Source: Sulfurimonas sp. (lineage in GTDB: Bacteria; Campylobacterota; Campylobacteria; Campylobacterales; Sulfurimonadaceae). Taken from it: a stretch of 51,230 nt of DNA. The stretch is from assembly GCA_016744115.1 (NCBI GenBank), contig JADGEZ010000012.1:1-51230 (forward strand), read 5' to 3'. The number at the start of each line of letters is the position of its first letter. Position 1 is the stretch's first letter. This document shows positions 27,717 to 36,450 of the stretch, piece after piece. The notes under the pieces are model-generated. The model did no database searches, had not been told where the DNA came from, and worked only from the letters and a program-made list of their open reading frames with translations. The position numbers and the translations under genes are program-made.

Positions 27717-28455
27717 TTTTGTTGCACTCTCAAGTGCTTCTAAAGAGGCACTAAAAACAGCTACATTATTAAAAACGCTTAATGTCAATTCTCTTATTAC
27801 AGGAGAAGTTGGCGTTGGGAAAAAGACTCTAGCACAGTACATACTTCCAAATGCCCTTATTATAGATGCATCTAAATTTGATGAATTATTAACTTCCTTG
27901 CAAAGTGTAAATCAAATCATCATAACTAACTTACATAATTCACCAAATTTAAATACATTAGTAAAAGAGATAAAATCACATAATATTAGAGTTATAGCTA
28001 CATCTAAAAACTATATAGAAGATGAAATTTTAGATGAATTGTTTAGTATAAAGTTTGATATACCGCCATTATCACAAAGAGTAGAAGATATTGAAGCTTT
28101 GATAGAGATTTTTTCTACAGAAGCATCCGAACTTTTTGGTGTTAGTGGTGAATTTAAGATGAATGATTTTATACCAAATTTAATGACTAATTCACACTCT
28201 TTAAAAAGACAAGTTATGATAAACTATCTTTTACAAGATATTCAAGATTTTGAATTAATGGAGATTACCAAAAACTATTTGTTTGACAAGTTAGGATCTA
28301 ATAATGATTATAGAGATTTTTTATATCTTTATGAAGCTCCTCTCCTTAAGTCAGGCTTAAAACGGTTTAAATCTCAGCTCAAACTATCTGATATACTTGG
28401 ATTAAATAGAAACACTCTTAGAAAAAAAATAGCAGATAATCAAAAGTATTTATAG
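27682..28455 (+). CDS. Degenerate NtrC-type AAA+ protein with Fis-type DNA-binding domain
   Basis: Up to 257 aa; the start is uncertain (GTG at 27682, 27691 or 27703, all inside slyD). The Walker A-like GEVGVGKKT matches the GESGTGKE of enhancer-binding proteins. The motif IPPLSQRVEDIEALI matches the sensor segment LPPLRERxEDI, and the C terminus LKLSDILGLNRNTLRKKI is a Fis-type helix-turn-helix. The GAFTGA loop that contacts sigma-54 is absent, as is a normal Walker B. It probably cannot activate sigma-54 polymerase and may be a repressor or sigma-70 regulator. Target unknown. Confidence 0.75.
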   Translation: MKVVVQGVVVTSFVALSSASKEALKTATLLKTLNVNSLITGEVGVGKKTLAQYILPNALIIDASKFDELLTSLQSVNQIIITNLHNSPNLNTLVKEIKSHNIRVIATSKNYIEDEILDELFSIKFDIPPLSQRVEDIEALIEIFSTEASELFGVSGEFKMNDFIPNLMTNSHSLKRQVMINYLLQDIQDFELMEITKNYLFDKLGSNNDYRDFLYLYEAPLLKSGLKRFKSQLKLSDILGLNRNTLRKKIADNQKYL

Positions 28456-28475
28456 TCTTCCCTCGGGATCAAAGT

Positions 28476-28495
28476 AAGCTTCAAAACGAAGTTTT
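28476..28495 (+). terminator. Weak terminator-like hairpin before fabD
   Basis: AAGCTTC (28476-28482), loop AAAAC, then GAAGTTT (28488-28494) with one G-T pair, followed by only a short T stretch and then A's. It could end the slyD-regulator transcript. The stem is weak. Confidence 0.3.
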
Positions 28496-28514
28496 AAAAA
28501 AAACAGGAAAAAAT

Positions 28515-29453
28515 ATGTTAAAAATAGCAATGATATTCTCAGGTCAAGGTTCTCAAGCAGTTGGTATGGGTCAAGATTTTTACAACAATAGTGATATTGC
28601 GAAGGAGATGTTTGACAAGGCGAGCGAGAGAATAGGTATTAATTTTAAAGAGTTGATTTTTCAAGAGAATGAAAAGTTAGCTCAAACAGCTTATACTCAG
28701 CCTGCTATTTTATTGGTTCAGATGATTGCATATAAACTTTTTAAAGAGGTGTGTCCAAATATTAAAGCTCAACTCTTTTTAGGCCATTCTCTGGGTGAAT
28801 TTTCTGCTTTATGTGCAAGTGGTGCAATTGATTATGTTGATGCTATAGAGTTAGTTCATAAGCGTGGTTCATTGATGCAAAGTGCCTGTGATGAGATAGA
28901 GTCTGGTATGATGGTTCTTGTTGGTCTTGATGATACATCAGTAGAAAAGGTTTGCGAGCAAGCTAGAAATGTAGGTAAAAAAGTATGGCCCGCAAATTAT
29001 AATCAAGATGGACAATTAGTTGTAGCAGGTATGAAGGCTGATTTAGCATCATTAGAAAAAACTTTTAAAGATGCTGGAGCAAAACGAGCATTATTACTTG
29101 ATATGTCTGTAGCATCTCATTGTGAGATATTAGCTCCAGCTCAAGAGCCTTTAGCCCAAATCATGTCGGATATGCTTAAAGATGATTTTGAAGCTCCTAT
29201 CATCTCTAATGTAACTACAAAACCATACACTACAAAAGCGGATGCTATTAGTTTATTAAAAGATCAACTCGTTAAACCTGTAAAGTACAAGCAGTCTATT
29301 TTAGCGATTGCAGGTGATGTAGATATGGCTATAGAGTTTGGAAATGGGGCAGTACTCAAAGGACTCAACCGTAGAATAGTAAAAGAACTTACAACCGTTA
29401 ATATCTCAGATATGGCATCACTTACTAAGGTTAAAGAGGAACTTTGTCCGTAA
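28515..29453 (+). CDS. fabD: Malonyl-CoA:acyl-carrier-protein transacylase
   Basis: 312 aa. FSGQGSQAVGMG at the N terminus, nucleophile in GHSLGEF (Ser92), catalytic His in SVASHCEIL (about 198), and GNGAVLKGLNRR near the end: all FabD hallmarks. It loads malonyl groups onto ACP for type II fatty acid synthesis. AGGAAAA lies before the ATG. The next gene starts at the base after the stop. Confidence 0.97.
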   Translation: MLKIAMIFSGQGSQAVGMGQDFYNNSDIAKEMFDKASERIGINFKELIFQENEKLAQTAYTQPAILLVQMIAYKLFKEVCPNIKAQLFLGHSLGEFSALCASGAIDYVDAIELVHKRGSLMQSACDEIESGMMVLVGLDDTSVEKVCEQARNVGKKVWPANYNQDGQLVVAGMKADLASLEKTFKDAGAKRALLLDMSVASHCEILAPAQEPLAQIMSDMLKDDFEAPIISNVTTKPYTTKADAISLLKDQLVKPVKYKQSILAIAGDVDMAIEFGNGAVLKGLNRRIVKELTTVNISDMASLTKVKEELCP

Positions 29454-30170
29454 ATGAGAGTAACACTAGCACAGACTTCACCAAAACTAAATCGTTCTAA
29501 TCTTCAATCAATTGTTAAAATAATAAATGATTGTAAAAATGCTAGTGATTTAATTGTATTCTCTGAACTCTCTTTAAATGGTTATTTGCTTCAAGATAAA
29601 CTCTCTGAAGATGCTTGGGGTATTGAAGAGTTGGGAGAATTAGAAGATTTAAGTAAATCAATTGACATTGTTGTTGGTGTAGCTTTGCGAGATGGAGATG
29701 TATTTAGAAATACAGCCTTATATTTTTCACAAGGAAAACTACTCTCTAAGCATAATAAAGTACATCTCCCAAACTATGGTATGTTTGAAGAAGCTCGTTA
29801 TTTTTCAGCTGGAAATATATTTGAGAGTTTTCAAACTCCTTATGCAAAAGTGTCAATGCTTATTTGTGAGGATATTTGGCATCAAAAAGTACACCATGAT
29901 TTAATACTTGAAAATCCTGATTTGATTATAGTCCTCGCAGCATCACCCGTTCGTGGTTTTAGTGAGGTTGGCTTAGAAATTGAAGATAAATGGATGAGTA
30001 TTATTACTCAAGTAGCAAAAGAGTGTAATGCAAAACTTATTTTTGTTAATCGTGTTGGCTTTGAAGATGGTTTAGGTTTTTGGGGTGGAAGTTGTGCACT
30101 TGATATAAAAGGTGTAGTCTTAGAAAAATTACCACGCTACAAAGAAATAATTAAAACAATAGAATTTTAA
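29454..30170 (+). CDS. Carbon-nitrogen hydrolase (nitrilase superfamily)
   Basis: 238 aa, one nitrilase fold domain with the Glu-Lys-Cys triad in place: Glu in VFSELSLNGYLL, Lys in LSKHNKVHLPNYGMFEEARYF, Cys in MLICEDIWH. The CED box and KVHLPNYGVFDE-like segment resemble glutaminase domains of NAD synthetase and related amidases. No synthetase domain is attached. Substrate unknown. It lies between fabD and the nucleosidase without gaps, so it is in the same operon. Confidence 0.85.
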   Translation: MRVTLAQTSPKLNRSNLQSIVKIINDCKNASDLIVFSELSLNGYLLQDKLSEDAWGIEELGELEDLSKSIDIVVGVALRDGDVFRNTALYFSQGKLLSKHNKVHLPNYGMFEEARYFSAGNIFESFQTPYAKVSMLICEDIWHQKVHHDLILENPDLIIVLAASPVRGFSEVGLEIEDKWMSIITQVAKECNAKLIFVNRVGFEDGLGFWGGSCALDIKGVVLEKLPRYKEIIKTIEF

Positions 30171-30180
30171 AGGATGTTTA

Positions 30181-30873
30181 GTGAAAATAGCGATTATGGG
30201 TGCAATGCCCGAAGAGATAGCACCAATATTGAAAAAATTATCTCAATACAAAACTATAGATTACGCAGATAATACATACTATGAAGCAAGTTATAAAGGG
30301 ATTGATTTAGTTATAGCTTATTCAAAAATTGGTAAAGTATTTTCAACATTAACAGCTTCAACAATGATACAACATTTTGGATGTGAAAAGTTACTTTTTT
30401 CAGGTGTTGCTGGTGGGATTAATCCAAGTCTTAAAATTGGAGATTTAATTGTAGCTACAAAATTATTGCAACATGATTTAGATATCACCGCTTTTGGTCA
30501 CCCTATGGGTTTTGTTCCTGGCGGAAGTGTATTTGTTCAAGCAGATAAAGAGTTAATAGAAATTGCTAAAGATGTAGCAAAAGATCTTGGTAAAACTGTG
30601 CAAGAAGGCGTGATAGCTACAGGTGATCAGTTTGTGCATGATGCTAAGATAAAAGAAAATATTGTGAAGCATTTTAATGCTGATGCTTTAGAAATGGAGG
30701 GTGCATCTGTTGGAGTTGTTTGTAAGTCTTTAGATGTGCCTTTTTTTATTCTTCGTGCAATAAGTGATACAGCAGATACTGATGCGAGTTTTTCATTTGA
30801 TGAGTTTATGGAATCAAGTGCAATTATTTCGGCAGAATTTATTATGAAAATGCTTGAAAAAATTGAGCATTAA
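30181..30873 (+). CDS. mtnN: 5'-methylthioadenosine/S-adenosylhomocysteine nucleosidase (also aminofutalosine hydrolase)
   Basis: 230 aa, GTG start after AAAGGATG. Markers: MGAMPEEIAPIL, FSGVAGGINPSLKIGDLIV, DLDITAFGHPMGFVPGG, ATGDQFV, LEMEGASVGVVC and RAISDTAD with the catalytic Asp. It removes adenine from MTA and SAH. In Campylobacterota the same enzyme also hydrolyses 6-amino-6-deoxyfutalosine for menaquinone synthesis (known for the family; not proven here). It overlaps the following gene by 20 bp. Confidence 0.93.
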   Translation: MKIAIMGAMPEEIAPILKKLSQYKTIDYADNTYYEASYKGIDLVIAYSKIGKVFSTLTASTMIQHFGCEKLLFSGVAGGINPSLKIGDLIVATKLLQHDLDITAFGHPMGFVPGGSVFVQADKELIEIAKDVAKDLGKTVQEGVIATGDQFVHDAKIKENIVKHFNADALEMEGASVGVVCKSLDVPFFILRAISDTADTDASFSFDEFMESSAIISAEFIMKMLEKIEH

Positions 30874-31621
30874 ACTCTCCAAAAAAATCATGTCAAAGCT
30901 TGGTAAAACCAATGCAGAGTTCCAGCTCATAGAAGAGGGCGATAAAATTCTTGTAGGGCTTAGTGGTGGTAAAGACTCTTTAACCATGATTCATGCAATG
31001 AAAGAACAGCAACGCCGAGCTCCATTTGAGTTTGAGTTTTTAGCGGTGACTATCTCTTATGGAATGGGAGAAAATTATGACGCTCTTCATGCTCATTGCG
31101 AAGAACATGATATTGCTCATATTACAGTTGATACAAAGGTTTATGACTTAGCCAAAGATAAAATTAGAAAAAATTCATCTTTTTGTAGTTTTTTCTCACG
31201 AATGAGAAGAGGGTATCTTTATACAGCAGCTCAAGATAATGCTTGCAATAAAGTAGCACTAGGACATCATCTTGATGATGCTGCTGAGAGTTTTTTTATG
31301 AACTTTATATACAATGGTCAAATGAGAAGTTTAGCCCCTAAATATAAGGCTGAAAATGGCTTGATAGTGATACGCCCACTTATTCAAATGAGAGAACGAC
31401 AACTCCGTGCTTTTGTAGATGATAATGAAATCTCAGCTATCGGAGATGAAGCGTGTCCTGCTATGCGTTTTGATGTGAAAATGCCACATGCTCGTGCAGA
31501 TATGAAAATCAAATTAGCAAAGATGGAAAAAGAGTTCCCACAATTATTTACATCCTTAAATGCAGCCTTTAAAAATATTTCACAAGAGAGTTTTTTTGAT
31601 AAGGAGAAATTTTCATTATAG
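30854..31621 (+). CDS. ttcA: TtcA-like PP-loop tRNA thiolation enzyme, one Fe-S cysteine missing
   Basis: 255 aa from TTG 30854; ATG 30890 is the alternative start (243 aa). The ATP pyrophosphatase P-loop is LVGLSGGKDS (34-43 region, SGGKDS 37-42). RMRRGYLYTAAQ and VALGHHLDDAAESFFMNFIYNGQM follow the TtcA family (2-thiocytidine-32 in tRNA). TtcA enzymes coordinate a [4Fe-4S] cluster through CxxC plus a later Cys. Here the pair reads C111-S-F-F114, so the second Cys is lost, while C201 in GDEACPAM remains. Function may be altered, or another ligand may be used. Confidence 0.8.
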   Translation: MKKLSIKLSKKIMSKLGKTNAEFQLIEEGDKILVGLSGGKDSLTMIHAMKEQQRRAPFEFEFLAVTISYGMGENYDALHAHCEEHDIAHITVDTKVYDLAKDKIRKNSSFCSFFSRMRRGYLYTAAQDNACNKVALGHHLDDAAESFFMNFIYNGQMRSLAPKYKAENGLIVIRPLIQMRERQLRAFVDDNEISAIGDEACPAMRFDVKMPHARADMKIKLAKMEKEFPQLFTSLNAAFKNISQESFFDKEKFSL

Positions 31622-31623
31622 AT

Positions 31624-32118
31624 TTACCTATAGTTAGAGTTAAAAGTTACTTCATCTTTTGCAATTTGGGCTTTTTTAGTATGCAATGTTTCATCTTTTA
31701 ATTTTTCTAAAAATTCTAAAATATTTTCCTGATACGAGATAGTATCCTCATCAAAACTAAGAGGGATTAGCTTTTTAAGTGAATCTAAATCAATCTTTTT
31801 TGCATATCTTGGGATTATGCGTAAATCTTTTTGTATGCTAAGAATGAGAGTATCAATATCCAAGCCATTGTTTTCTTTGACTTGATTTACTTTTTCTTTT
31901 GTTGTAAGAATTAAAAGATTAGCTCTTTCCTCATCATGATGGTATATATCTATAGCTACTTTTTTAACAAATATGTAAGAATCGACAGTATAATCTTTGT
32001 TCGCTGCAATTATTAAGGCAAACACTTTAGCTCGAAATTCTAAAGAACCATGGTGATGTACAAAAAATTCACGAAATGCACTGAAAAAATGGTGCTTTAG
32101 TCTAAAACTCAGTCGCAT
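31624..32118 (-). CDS. Conserved-looking hypothetical protein
   Basis: 164 aa, ATG start, no signal peptide or membrane segment. Mainly helical and charged: a basic, aromatic N terminus (MRLSFRLKHHFFSAFREFF) and repeated acidic/lysine-rich helices. It is transcribed against its neighbours: the stop is 2 bp from the ttcA stop and the start is 48 bp from the divergent yebC. I do not recognise the family. Confidence 0.6.
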   Translation of the reverse strand: MRLSFRLKHHFFSAFREFFVHHHGSLEFRAKVFALIIAANKDYTVDSYIFVKKVAIDIYHHDEERANLLILTTKEKVNQVKENNGLDIDTLILSIQKDLRIIPRYAKKIDLDSLKKLIPLSFDEDTISYQENILEFLEKLKDETLHTKKAQIAKDEVTFNSNYR

Positions 32119-32166
32119 ATATATTCCTTTAGTGTATTATATCGTTAATTATTGAAGGAGTGTATT

Positions 32167-32877
32167 GTGGGTAGAGCATTTGAATATAGAAAAGCGTCAA
32201 AGTTAAAAAGATGGGGGGCAATGTCTAAGTTGTTTCCTAAACTTGGTAAAGTTATTACTATGGCTGCAAAAGACGGAGGAGGGGATCCTGATATGAATCC
32301 TAAACTTCGTACTGCAATATTAAATGCTAAGGCTGAAAATATGCCTAAAGATAATATCGAAGCCGCTATTAAAAGAGCTACTGAAAAAAATACTGCTGAC
32401 ATGTTAGAGGTAAATTTTGAGGGTAAAGCTCCTCATGGTGTGTTACTTTTTATAGAGTGTGCAACAGATAACAATACTCGAACAGTTGCAAATGTAAAAA
32501 GTATTTTAAGTAAAAATGGGGGCGAAATGCTTACAAATGGTTCTTTAGAGTTTATGTTTGATAGAAAAGCACTTTTTGAGTTTGACTTAAAAGAGGGTGT
32601 TGATATTGATGACTTAGAATTAGAACTTATTGATGCAGGTCTTCAAGAGATAGAGGCACAGGAGGGTGAAGTTCTTGTTACGGCTAATTTTACAAGTTTT
32701 GGTACTTTAAATACTGCGATTGAAGCTATGGATATAGAGATTAAAAAAGCGACTTTGGAGAGAATATCAAATGCTCCCATAAATATCACAGATGAACAAC
32801 AAGTTGATATAGATAAAATTTTACAAAGATTAGATGATGATGAGGATGTGCAAAAGGTTTTTTCAAATCTTTCATAA
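32167..32877 (+). CDS. yebC: YebC/TACO1-family protein
   Basis: 236 aa from GTG 32167, chosen because AAGGAG lies at 32155-32160 and the family begins M-x-G-x-x (here GRAFEYRKASKLKRW). An open frame extends upstream to 32152. Family motifs: KLGKVITMAAKDGGGDPDMNPKLR and AENMPKDNIEAAIKRA, three-domain fold. Members act either as DNA-binding regulators (YebC/PmpR) or as ribosome-associated factors that ease polyproline translation. Which one applies cannot be told here. Confidence 0.93.
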   Translation: MGRAFEYRKASKLKRWGAMSKLFPKLGKVITMAAKDGGGDPDMNPKLRTAILNAKAENMPKDNIEAAIKRATEKNTADMLEVNFEGKAPHGVLLFIECATDNNTRTVANVKSILSKNGGEMLTNGSLEFMFDRKALFEFDLKEGVDIDDLELELIDAGLQEIEAQEGEVLVTANFTSFGTLNTAIEAMDIEIKKATLERISNAPINITDEQQVDIDKILQRLDDDEDVQKVFSNLS

Positions 32878-32882
32878 TCAAT

Positions 32883-33455
32883 ATGAATTTTGTTGATACT
32901 AATACGACTCAAACACTAGAGATAAAACAATCAAAATTTATCTCGCATCTTATTCCATATTATTCGTATGAATTTATCCTCAATGAGTTAAAAAAATCTC
33001 ATCCAAAAGCAAGGCACTTTGTAGTTGCCTATCGTTTTTTAAATGAATTTAATCAAATTATGGAATACTCTAGTGATGATGGAGAGCCAAAAGGCACTTC
33101 AGGAAAACCAACTCTTATAGTACTTCAAGGTGCAAAGATTATAAACTCTGCAATAATCACTGTTCGATATTTTGGTGGAGTAAAGTTAGGCACGGGAGGA
33201 CTAGCTAGAGCCTATAGTGATGCTACTCATTTAGTTTTAATGGCTTCGGTACTCAAAGAGTATAAAGAAGAAGTGTTTGTAACCATTTGTTTTGAATATA
33301 CATATTTAAGAAAAATAGAATATGAATGTTTATCATGCAATATTGAAATTATAGAGAAAAATTTTACAGTATCTAGTATCTATAAATTAAAATCCGATAA
33401 GAATAGTATGAAAATATTCTTATCTAAAGTACAAAGATTAGTTGAAATTATTTAG
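32883..33455 (+). CDS. yigZ: IMPACT/YigZ-family protein
   Basis: 190 aa. The conserved block is complete: IKQSKFISHLIPY, KARHFVVAYRF, SSDDGEPKGTSGKPTL, IITVRYFGGVKLGTGGLARAYSDAT. Distantly related to eukaryotic IMPACT, thought to act on translation. It starts 5 bp after yebC and ends 1 bp before the convergent platform gene, with no terminator visible between them. Confidence 0.9.
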   Translation: MNFVDTNTTQTLEIKQSKFISHLIPYYSYEFILNELKKSHPKARHFVVAYRFLNEFNQIMEYSSDDGEPKGTSGKPTLIVLQGAKIINSAIITVRYFGGVKLGTGGLARAYSDATHLVLMASVLKEYKEEVFVTICFEYTYLRKIEYECLSCNIEIIEKNFTVSSIYKLKSDKNSMKIFLSKVQRLVEII

Positions 33456-33456
33456 C

Positions 33457-34701
33457 TTATCTCCCTTGAACAGCATTCCCCATATCCCACATTGGTAAGA
33501 AGATACCAAGTGCTAATAACAAAATCATACCCGTCATAAAAAAGAGCATAATTGGTTCAATTGCCTCACTAAGACCATCAATAATAGCATCGAATCGCAT
33601 TTTATAATATTCAGCTACCTTTTGTATCATTGCATCAAGTGTACCACTGTCTTCACCAGCACTCACCATTTGAATAATCATATTTTCAAAAAGTTCAGTA
33701 TTTTTTAAACCTTTATTAAGAGTACCACCTTTTTCTACGGCTATTCTTACTGTTTGAAGTTTCGATTTTAAAGGGAGATTATCTATCATCTCAATGGAGG
33801 TGTCAAGTGCTTCTGCAATAGGAATACCAGCTCGAATAAGTTCTGAAAATACTAATGTAAATCTATTGAGTGTAGAGAATTTAATTACATTTTTGATGAG
33901 AAAAGTCTTAAGTAAAAAACCATGCCAGCCATATTTGAAATTTTTAGAATTATTGACCATATATTTAAAAATCACAATAATTGTAATAATTATGCTTAAA
34001 ACATATAAACCATAGTTATTCAATAAATTTTCTAGTGTTAAAAGAATCTGTGTGGGAACTGGTAGTTCAGCATTTAACTCTGCAAAAATACTTTTAAATT
34101 CAGGTACAACCTTGGTGATTAAGACAGTAAAAGCTACAGCCATCGCAATCATTACATTTCTAGGGTATGCCATTGCTTTTTTAAATTTAATAAAATTACT
34201 ACGAATCTCTTCAAGCATATCAGCTAATGAATACAAAGCTTCATCAAGATTTCCCGTTTTTTCACCTAGGCTTACCATAGCAATAGTTAAATTTCCAAGT
34301 TCAAATCTAAAGTTTTCCATAGATGCAGATAAAGAATAACCAGAGTTTATATCACTAGCAAGTTTGCTAAATACAATTTTCAATGCTTTATCTTCAGTTG
34401 AAGTTGCAATTTCACTCAAAGAATCAAAAATTGATATACCTGCATTTGTCATTACAGCAAGTTGTCTTATAGCTGCAATAAGAGCATCAGGCTTTATTTT
34501 CTTTTTTTGAATATTTTTAAGTAAGGTTGTTTTAAATCTTTTAAATTGAGCGTCTAAAGGTTCTTGAGATTCAGCAACCTTTATTAAAGTTCCAGTTGAT
34601 TTATTTTGAGCTTGAATTTGTGCTTCTTTTTTATTTTCTGCATAGATAGGAATTTGCTCTCGTTTACCCTTATTAAGAATAGTAGCGATAAAATATTTCA
34701 T
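33457..34701 (-). CDS. ctsF: Inner-membrane platform protein (PilC/GspF/MshG/CtsF family)
   Basis: 414 aa. Two copies of the T2SSF domain: VMTNAGISIFDSLSEIA then MVSLGEKTGNLDEAL, and LIRAGIPIAEALDTSIEM then MVSAGEDSGTLDAMI. Hydrophobic helices lie around 185-205, 235-260 and 385-405. It recruits the assembly ATPase and moves pilin subunits out of the membrane. It overlaps the ATPase gene by 4 bp. It is the last gene of the cluster. Named by gene order with Campylobacter cts and Vibrio msh. Confidence 0.9.
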   Translation of the reverse strand: MKYFIATILNKGKREQIPIYAENKKEAQIQAQNKSTGTLIKVAESQEPLDAQFKRFKTTLLKNIQKKKIKPDALIAAIRQLAVMTNAGISIFDSLSEIATSTEDKALKIVFSKLASDINSGYSLSASMENFRFELGNLTIAMVSLGEKTGNLDEALYSLADMLEEIRSNFIKFKKAMAYPRNVMIAMAVAFTVLITKVVPEFKSIFAELNAELPVPTQILLTLENLLNNYGLYVLSIIITIIVIFKYMVNNSKNFKYGWHGFLLKTFLIKNVIKFSTLNRFTLVFSELIRAGIPIAEALDTSIEMIDNLPLKSKLQTVRIAVEKGGTLNKGLKNTELFENMIIQMVSAGEDSGTLDAMIQKVAEYYKMRFDAIIDGLSEAIEPIMLFFMTGMILLLALGIFLPMWDMGNAVQGR

Positions 34702-36434
34702 CCTTTTGCTACCTTTAAAATCTCTTCTATGCTCGTAACTCCATCAATTGCTTTAGCAATACCATTTTCATAAATAGCTATAAAACCATCTTCATGAGCT
34801 TGTTCTAGTAAAAGATCTTTTGAGGCTCCTTTAGCAATTAGAGAAGATAAGGCTTCGGAGATATTAAGTACTTCACAAATCATTTCTCTGCCCATATAGC
34901 CAGAATCATTACACTCTTTACAGCCTGCTCCAGTATAAAATTTTGCATGTTCTGGAATAGAAACTCCAAGTTCTTTTATTGTGGATGCTGGAATTTTTTC
35001 TTCAACTTTACAGTGGAGGCAAATTTTTCTAACTAGTCTTTGTGCTTGAATGGCAACTAGTGCTCCAGAAATCAAATAATGCTCAATACCCATATCTACC
35101 ATTCTAGGAATTGCACTAATAGAATCATTAGTATGGAGGGTGGAAATAACCATATGACCAGTCAGAGCAGCTTTTATGGCTATCTCTAAAGTTTCTTGAT
35201 CTCGAATTTCACCAATCATAATTTTATCTGGATCTTGTCTTAGGATTGAACGTAGGGCATCAGCAAAACTGAGACCTACTTTTGGATTTACTTGAACTTG
35301 TTGAATAAGGTTCATTCTATACTCAACTGGATCTTCAACTGTTATTACTTTATCTTCGATATTTCTTAGCTCATTGAGTGCGCCATAAAGTGTAGTTGTC
35401 TTTCCACTACCTGTAGGTCCTGTAACTAAAATAATTCCGTAAGGTTGTTGAAGCCCTTTTAACAACTTTTGATAGCTTAGACTATCCATCCCAGCATCTT
35501 CAAGTTTCACAAGAGCTTTTTGTTTATCTAAAACTCTCATTACTATGGATTCCCCATAGAGTATAGGAAGAGTTGAAATTCGAAAGTCATATTCTCTCTT
35601 CCCTACAGCTGTTGAAAATCGTCCATCTTGTGGTTTCCTTTTTTCGGCAATATCTAAGTTAGCAAGGAGTTTTATTCTTGAAGCAAGAGGAGGGTAAATA
35701 GTTTTTTCAAAAATAAACACTTCACTTAGTTTACCATCAATTCTAGCTCTAACAGAACAGTTTTTTTCAGTTGGTTCTATGTGAATATCACTTGCCCTAC
35801 CATTAATACAAGCTTTAAGTATAACATCAATTAGTAAGAGTATTGAAGACGCTTCTTGTTGGTCTTCAACAGAATTAATTGAATTTAATTCGTCTTTTAT
35901 CTTTTTTACAAGACCTTTAACACTATCTTTTAACTCAATTTTAAAAAGATATGAGGAAATTTGTTTTTTTGTAGCAAGGGCAATTTTAATTGGTTTTTTT
36001 GGAAAAAGCCTTTGCATAGATTCTTGTATCTGAATATCTAGGGGATCATTTAAGGCAATGGTAATACTTAAATCATCTTCGTAAATTGGCAAGGCACTAT
36101 GTTTTTGTAATTGTGTTAAAGGAACACGACTAGTAAGTTGATAATCCATATCCATAGAATCAAGATCTTCAAATTTTAAATTTAATACACTTGCTAATTT
36201 TTTTAATACTGTTTGCTCATCAATGAAGGTATAGTTGTCAATTATTGATAAGTCATAATCACCACTTCTAATTTGTTCGACTATGAACCTTACTAATCTA
36301 TCCATTGTCATAAATCCAGATAAAGTAATGTCTCGGAGTATTAAATCCTCATCTATTCCTTGTGCTACTAGTCTATCAACTTGCCTTTGCATAACAGAAC
36401 CGTTATTTAATAAATCTTGAGTAATTCTATCCAT
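34698..36434 (-). CDS. ctsE: Assembly ATPase (PilB/GspE/MshE/CtsE family)
   Basis: 578 aa. N-terminal MshEN/T2SSE_N-like region (1-150), then the ATPase: Walker A GPTGSGKTTT (339-348), Asp box EDPVEYRM, Walker B ILRQDPDKIMIGEIRDQET, His box GHMVISTLHTN, and a zinc-type tetracysteine (CLHC ... CKEC, about 460-505) typical of extension ATPases. The N-terminal c-di-GMP-binding pattern RLGxxLLxxG appears as RITQDLLNNG, i.e. degenerate. It powers pilus or pseudopilus assembly. Confidence 0.93.
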   Translation of the reverse strand: MDRITQDLLNNGSVMQRQVDRLVAQGIDEDLILRDITLSGFMTMDRLVRFIVEQIRSGDYDLSIIDNYTFIDEQTVLKKLASVLNLKFEDLDSMDMDYQLTSRVPLTQLQKHSALPIYEDDLSITIALNDPLDIQIQESMQRLFPKKPIKIALATKKQISSYLFKIELKDSVKGLVKKIKDELNSINSVEDQQEASSILLLIDVILKACINGRASDIHIEPTEKNCSVRARIDGKLSEVFIFEKTIYPPLASRIKLLANLDIAEKRKPQDGRFSTAVGKREYDFRISTLPILYGESIVMRVLDKQKALVKLEDAGMDSLSYQKLLKGLQQPYGIILVTGPTGSGKTTTLYGALNELRNIEDKVITVEDPVEYRMNLIQQVQVNPKVGLSFADALRSILRQDPDKIMIGEIRDQETLEIAIKAALTGHMVISTLHTNDSISAIPRMVDMGIEHYLISGALVAIQAQRLVRKICLHCKVEEKIPASTIKELGVSIPEHAKFYTGAGCKECNDSGYMGREMICEVLNISEALSSLIAKGASKDLLLEQAHEDGFIAIYENGIAKAIDGVTSIEEILKVAKG

Positions 36435-36450
36435 AATTGTATTACACCTT

